Below, piece by piece: positions 59,301 through 64,000 of a stretch of DNA of 64,000 bases. The position numbers were made by a program, and so were the translations under genes. Position 1 is the first letter of the stretch. Each line of letters opens with the position of its first letter. This DNA comes from Scolanthus callimorphus (taxonomy: Eukaryota > Cnidaria > Anthozoa > Actiniaria > Edwardsiidae): assembly GCA_033964015.1 (NCBI GenBank), contig CM066912.1, positions 20,881,073 through 20,945,072 on the forward strand, written 5' to 3'. The notes under the pieces are model-generated. The model had not been told where the DNA came from. It did not search any database and saw only the letters and a list, made by a program, of their open reading frames with translations.

Positions 59301-59705
59301 GACCTTGACTGTGCACCCCCTTGCCTTCAAAATAACTTTACCCAAGTTCGGTCAACTAGCGATGTTACCTTCTTGAGATATTGACATTTCTAGTTTTGGT
59401 GACGTCATCGATGACGTCATGTCACGTGACCTTGGTAGTGCACCCCCTTGCGTCCAAAATACCTAGCAATGTTGCGTTCTCGAGATATAGACTTTTCTAG
59501 TTTTGATGACGTCATCGATGACGTCATGTCACGTGACCTTGGAAGTGAACTCCCCTTGCCTCCAAATAACTTTATCCAGTTTGGTCACCTAACGATGTTG
59601 CCTTCTTGAGATATTGACTTTTTTTGTTTTGATGACGTCATCGATGACGTCATGTCACGTGACCTTGGAGGTGCACTCCCCTTGCCTCCAAAATAACTTT
59701 ACCCA
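56381..59705 (+). repeat. 3.3-kb direct repeat flanking the array, right copy
   Basis: Right copy of 26676-30007. It begins at 'gtgtctgaactc', abutting the last array unit, and continues past the point where the left copy is cut into intact CRE-minisatellite. Includes copies of the (GAAC)n/GC-hairpin (about 56930-57080), the GGGATCC minisatellite (about 57478-57565), the 'tacaaatcaagaaggg' module (58845-59035) and the 'gcggagctcccgg' module (59060-59217). Confidence 0.92.
58455..58488 (+). ncRNA. degenerate hammerhead-ribozyme-like core, right copy
   Basis: Same sequence as 28760-28793: CTGATGA, extra A, GAAAC at 58481-58485. Duplicated with the surrounding 3.3 kb, so it is not independent evidence. 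Confidence 0.35.
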
Positions 59706-60410
59706 AGTTTGGTCACCTAGCGATGTTGCCTTCTTGAGATATTGACTTTTCTAGTTTTGATGACGTCATCGATGACGTCATGTCACGTGACCTTGGAAGT
59801 GAACTCCCCTTGCCTCCAAATAACTTTGCCCAAGTTTGGTCACCTAGTGCCTTCTTGAGATATTGACTTTTCTAGTTTCGATGACGTCATCGATGACGTC
59901 ATGTCACGTGACCTTGGTGGTGCACCCTCTTACCTCCAAAATAACTTTACCCAAGTTTGGTCACCTAGCGATGTTGCCTTCTTGAGATATTATTTTTTCT
60001 AGTTTTCATGACGTCATCGATGACGTCATGTCACGTGACCTTGGTAGTGCACCCCCCTTGCCTCCAGAATAACTTTACCCAAGTTTGGTCACCTATCGAT
60101 GTTGCCTTCTTGAGATATTGACTTTTCTAGTTTCGATGACGTCATCGATGACGTCATGTCACGTGACCTTGGTGGTGCACCCCCTTACCTCCAGAATAAC
60201 TTTACCCAAGTTTGGCCACCTAGCGATGTTGTCTTCTTGAGATATTATTTTTCTAGTTTTGATGACGTCATCGATGACGTCATGTCACGTGATCTTGGTA
60301 GTTCACCCCCCTTGCCTCCAGAATAACTTTACCCAAGTTTGGTCACGTATCGATGTTGCCTTCTTGAGATATTGACTTTTCTAGATTTGATGACGTCATT
60401 CCGGACGAAC
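59220..60410. repeat. CRE-rich minisatellite, copy cluster 4 (largest)
   Basis: About ten units of ~125 bp. Most contain TGACGTCATCGATGACGTCA followed by TGTCACGTGACC, then 'cctccaaaataactttaccc' and 'aagtttggtcacctagcga'. The first and last units have a single TGACGTCA. It ends where 'gatgacgtcattccggacg' leads into the (GAAC)n module. Confidence 0.95.
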
Positions 60411-60557
60411 GAACGAACGAACGAACGAACGAACGCACAAACCGGAAGTCCATGACAGAATCGTTGGATGCATATACACTTTTTTTGTTCCTTTTCTCCT
60501 GCATGTAGCTATGGGGCTCCGCTCGCGGGCGCCTTCGGCGCCCGCGGGAGCTCCGCT
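60400..60557. repeat. (GAAC)n microsatellite plus GC hairpin module, copy 3
   Basis: Seven GAAC units, a short T-run, then a hairpin with stem GCGGGCGCC (60525-60533), 3-nt loop TTC and GGCGCCCGC (60537-60545). A looser outer stem is made from 'ggggctcc' and 'ggagctcc'. The most complete of the three copies. Confidence 0.85.
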
Positions 60558-61395
60558 AAAAATCAAGAAGGGAGAAGTGCGCTTTCCATCAGGCAGCGAC
60601 GTCAGCCTCGTTCCAGGGTCTTCTCGGTCATTTGTATGACCGAGTATGTGACCATTTTGAGAAATTTACATCGCTATGGAGGACATCATACTCTCAAGCT
60701 TTCTCGCTTGATTCTGGATCCAATTTGAAATTGCCAAGTTTGCGGATGTCCCTGCAAAGTGAGTTTCGATAGGCCTGACGGACCCTGAGATTCATACACT
60801 GGACTTGTTCGGGAACTATTCGAAAGTGTACAACTTGACACAAAGTCAAGCAATTTCGGTCGACAAAAAGGGACCTTGATGTTGAAGTTTACATTAATAA
60901 GTTATAAAAAGTAAAAACACGTATTGATTTAATTCCGGAGCTAATGTTTAAATCCGGACTGTCAAAATATCCACACCGAAACGTTTTTTAGGAGAAATCT
61001 ACAGCTAGATGGAGATGCAGGCCATTTCTCCAAAAATTTGGAGAACACAACAGCAGCATGTCAGAATTTCCATAAAATATGAGAAATGCTTTTTAAATCA
61101 ATATGTTTGAAGAAGGTGACAAAAATTCCATATAAACTGGACCGAGTGCGGTGTCGGATATACGATATACACGCGAAGAAAATTATCAAGGCTGGAGAGT
61201 ACAAAATTGGTACAAAAGAAAATATCATCACCGATTCTCTCTGCCAGTTATAGGTAGACGACTGCTGTAATTCCTTTTGCGACACAGAGACACAATTAGC
61301 AATGATTAACTATCTACATCTTCGGGCAAGCAAGCCCCTATAACTCTAGCAATAATTCCGTAGATTGCTTTCGTAAACTAGACTGTATAGCTAGG
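60558..61395. other. mosaic of modules from 24.3-24.7 kb; no gene
   Basis: 60558-60900 resembles parts of the 23958-25470 inverted repeat and its centre ('aaatcaagaagggagaa', 'cctcgttccagggtcttctcgg', 'ggaggacatcatactctcaa', 'ggcctgacggaccctgag') in rearranged order. 60900-61395 has no recognised gene or repeat. Confidence 0.55.
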
Positions 61396-61566
61396 AGATA
61401 AACTAACAGTCAAGTTAGGATTCGAGATAGGATTCGAGTTAGGATTCGAGTTAGGAATCGAGTTAGGATTCGAGTTAGGATTCGAGTTAAGATTCGAGTT
61501 AGGATTTGAGTTAGGATTTGAGTTAGGATTCCAGCTGTTGGATTGCAGTTACAGTCGCGTTTTTCA

Positions 61567-61626
61567 TAGCCTGTGTACATCCGCTACAAATCCTCTTGTA
61601 GGTTAGTAGCGGATGTACACAGGCTA
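61567..61626. repeat. perfect 21-bp hairpin
   Basis: 61567-61587 (TAGCCTGTGTACATCC...) and 61606-61626 are exact reverse complements with an 18-nt loop. Possibly a MITE remnant or a terminator-like RNA hairpin; no adjacent gene. Confidence 0.8.
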
Positions 61627-61937
61627 CGTTTTTCAAAGACGGAATAACCTAATTTCATTTCATTACCTCAGTTTGCTTAGTCCCAAGGGTGACATCTTAA
61701 TAAATGGGGAAAATTATCGGAAACTGTCGGCTGAAATGACCTTTATATATGATCTTAAACCATAAAAGGGCTCGCCGGAAAAAGCACAATCGAACCAAGT
61801 TTAACCACACCAATTTACCTAATAACAGTTTCCAAGAGAGGGGAAACGGAAAATGAGGCCATAATAATCGCATTGCCGAACACCGCGCGAGAGCAACCTT
61901 TGAAATAGTTGTATTCGCAAATATATACATATATACA

Positions 61938-62010
61938 GTGGCGGATCCAGGATTTTTCAAGAAGGGGGGGGTCCGTTTTTTCACTTTTCCCAAGATGCAA
62001 CAGTATGATT
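61938..62010 (+). mobile_element. DNA transposon end 'cagtggcggatccagg'
   Basis: CAGTGGCGGATCCAGGATTT followed by a G-run is typical of one end of a widespread non-autonomous DNA element. I did not find the partner end. Confidence 0.45.
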
Positions 62011-62744
62011 ACGTAGATACCCGCGCACCGTCTGGGTACTGGCATGTTTATTTGAGATAAACTAACAGTCAAGTTAGGATTCGAGTTAGGTTTGGCTGTG
62101 GTAGGCATATCTTGAGCCCTCCTAAAAAAAAACGGAAAACAAAAAACAGGCGAGCGGCTACTCAGACTCGAATCCCAGTGGAATCTTAACTTGAATCCCA
62201 ACTCGAATCCTAACTCGAATCCTAACTCGAATCCTAACTCGAATCCCAACTCGAAAGATAGGTATCCTCATTAGCTAGCTGCTGTGTTCATTTGATGTTG
62301 CAATTGACATGGCGATTCAGAATCTCCGTACATTATGGAGAAAACACGTATTTGACAGCATTGCTTGAAAAGATTGTTCAAAAGCCTATATAGTTAAACT
62401 CGAAAAATCAGATAGGATATACAAAGCAAGCTATTTTGTATGTGACCTTAACAGCAGCAGAAGTAGACAGATTGAAACCGTGAAAAATTTCGACCGATGC
62501 CCATGTTAGTACAGTGGAGATCTTTCTGATATTCGTAACAGACACAAACCTTGTGTAGTGTTTCTAAGAATTACCAAATTGATCAATTAACCAATGTGTT
62601 TTATTCAGCCAAATCTAGCGTTTTATAAAAAAAAATCTCGCAAAACGTTGATGAGAAGTCCGCGCAAATTGCAGGAGTGCTTCAGTCCTTCTCGTGGCTG
62701 GCACTGAGAAACAGGATTAAAACCAAACAAATCGACTGTGCAAA

Positions 62745-62920
62745 ATGCCCTCCGTGAAAATGGCTTACTCTGACGATGAAAGGGCTCGGATAAAAATAAA
62801 CCTCTTTTCGCTCTATGTACAGGGTGATCGCGGTATTATTTATAACAGAATCCAGACCGACAAGGTCAACCACGAGCTGCCGAGGGGAAATTATTATGGA
62901 TCCCGCACCCGTAGGTGTCC
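62745..62920 (+). CDS. unrecognised open frame, possible exon
   Basis: Starts M-P-S-V-K-M-A-Y-S-D-D-E-R-A-R-I-K and remains open to 63113. Its second half runs into the transposon-like repeat at 62982-63075, so only the first ~60 residues could be genuine coding. No domain recognised. Confidence 0.18.
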
Positions 62921-62981
62921 TACAGAAAACGCCGTGCCGACCTCGCGCTTTTCCATTCTAAAACAATCGAAAGTTTCTATT

Positions 62982-63075
62982 ATAGTGAAACCCCGATTTT
63001 ATGATACCCCAAGGGGGCAACGAAATTACGTCGTAAATCGGGGTAGCTGTAAACGAACTCTCGATATAAGGATTT
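62982..63075 (+). repeat. pogo/Tigger-like transposon end, second locus
   Basis: 'tagtgaaaccccgattttat' followed by 'gataccccaagggggcaacg' and 'aatcggggtagctgtaaacg', then 'ctcgatataaggat'. It resembles the stretch at 126-165. Confidence 0.35.
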
Positions 63076-63929
63076 TAAAGGCGAGGTGCTGTTGCCGGGA
63101 CCCAGAAAAGTAAAGTTAAATCGAAGGATCGAAAACTCGAAAACATCACCGCTCGAGGGTAACCAGCATCCCGCGTGGTGACTGGAAAGGCGCTCAAAAA
63201 GCTTTTGCGACTTTTCTCTGTGTTTACACAGAGAATGTCAGATATAAGATTGTATAAGGTTTCTTAAGCAAATTTATGCATTTATGGATTCGTCTATTTT
63301 GCGGCACTGAAGGGCATCGAATCGCTGGACGATAAAAGTAGAAGGGCCTGCAAGCAATCTAAATATTCTAAAATACTGGATGTTAGTGTGTAAAATACCT
63401 TAAGCATCTTCCTTATCGGTTTGGGGGGCAATGCCTTCCAGTGCAAATCCAAAACCATCGATAAATCCCCTAGAGAGTTCCCGCATGGAGGATATTGTCC
63501 AGTCTTCCATACATATCTAATATTGTTGTAGGAATCCCCTCTCTATGCTTGCATGTGCTGCATGCTAAACTGAAAAGCATGTTATGATTTGACGGGGATT
63601 TGACCTCTCTGAAACTCACGTTAAACACGTAGGCTCATACAACTGACGAATGGCTGACAGATTGACAGTTTTTTTTTCCGGTTTTCCGGTTTTCGGTGAT
63701 TCGATGGGGAAAATATATATGTTCACAGTTCAAAATTATTTTGTTTTGCGGGAACTTTTCAGTTTGTCCGAAGCCTTTGGTCTGTGTCGTAGCCAGAGGG
63801 TCAAGGAAGCCCCTTCCTACTCTTCTATGCTAGTGATTTTATCCCAGCATAACTCTTCATTTTGGTCTCTGTATTTTTTATTTTTTTTGCCTTCCGAAAC
63901 CTTAGTTTCCAATGTGGAAGGCCCGTTCT
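63076..63929. other. intergenic, no gene recognised
   Basis: A small perfect hairpin-like 'ctctgtgtttacacagag' lies near 63217. The plus-strand open frame at 63650-63934 has no recognisable domain and ends in the transposon end below. Confidence 0.4.
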
Positions 63930-63952
63930 TATAAATTCCTGGCTACGCCGCG
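63930..63952. mobile_element. transposon end 'cctggctacgccgc'
   Basis: 'ataaattcctggctacgccg' is the same terminus as at 10175-10192 and 17245-17263. The rest of the element is not evident to the left. Confidence 0.45.
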
Positions 63953-64000
63953 CCCTTTTCTTACAATATATTTGAGTACTTAGTGATAAAAGTAAGAGAT

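Larger units (their letters stand above)
61399..62260. repeat. 12-bp (TTAGGATTCGAG)n arrays in inverted arrangement
   Basis: The array at about 61415-61530 has about nine TTAGGATTCGAG-type units. About 620 bp on, at 62165-62255, roughly seven units lie in the opposite orientation. A direct copy of the left boundary 'gagataaactaacagtcaag' recurs at about 62054. The centre includes the 21-bp hairpin and a transposon end. Open frames across the right array translate to short repeats and are not genes. Confidence 0.8.

Noticed and set aside
61697..62249. Two overlapping minus-strand open frames near 62 kb
   Set aside because: They translate the 12-bp repeat array and a DNA transposon end; no independent coding evidence.

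Overview
The window looks like animal nuclear DNA, most likely from an anthozoan cnidarian (coral or sea anemone). That is an inference from four things: GT-AG introns in a single-copy enzyme gene, a TPR-CHAT gene of the kind greatly expanded in cnidarians, very high density of small palindromic DNA elements, and long non-coding stretches. No bacterial operons, CRISPR arrays, rRNA or tRNA genes were seen. Near-identical copies within the window often differ by single-base homopolymer indels, so the assembly probably carries long-read type errors and frameshifts must be read with that in mind.

Layout: 0.1-2.4 kb is minisatellite DNA: a 47-bp GC-rich array, plus a ~120-bp array rich in CRE-like TGACGTCA sites that is broken by a small TIR element. 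From 2.4-7.8 kb lies the 3' part of a 2-oxoglutarate/Fe(II) oxygenase gene (three exons, + strand) whose introns and upstream flank hold several MITEs and whose C-terminal tail is triplicated. 7.8-11.9 kb is intergenic with dispersed and fold-back repeats. 11.95-15.95 kb (- strand) is an apparently intronless TPR-CHAT protein gene with about 17 near-identical 120-bp TPR units and several single-base frameshifts. 16.0-21.2 kb is a ~5.1-kb composite element with ~0.95-kb inverted arms and nested elements, one of which carries a LINE reverse-transcriptase fragment. 21.2-26.7 kb is a mosaic of MITEs, inverted repeats and minisatellites.

The dominant structure is at 26.7-59.7 kb. A 3.3-kb segment (26676-30007) is repeated in direct orientation (56381-59705), and between the copies sits a 26.4-kb array of about 24 copies of a 1104-bp unit. 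The array runs in one orientation for 8.5 units, then flips at 39391 and runs in the other for about 15 units. In each full unit I find a motif with the catalytic core and base-paired arms of a type I hammerhead ribozyme (23 copies). A CCAAT/TATA promoter-like arrangement lies just upstream of it. The unit has no convincing protein gene. My reading is a ribozyme-bearing satellite or retrozyme-like element with an unusually long monomer that could give self-cleaved, possibly circular, ~1.1-kb RNAs. A degenerate hammerhead-like motif of similar design also lies in each flanking copy.

59.2-64 kb returns to CRE minisatellite, a GC hairpin module, an inverted pair of 12-bp repeat arrays, and TIR fragments of DNA transposons. 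The two recognisable protein genes are unrelated in function, and nothing suggests they work together.
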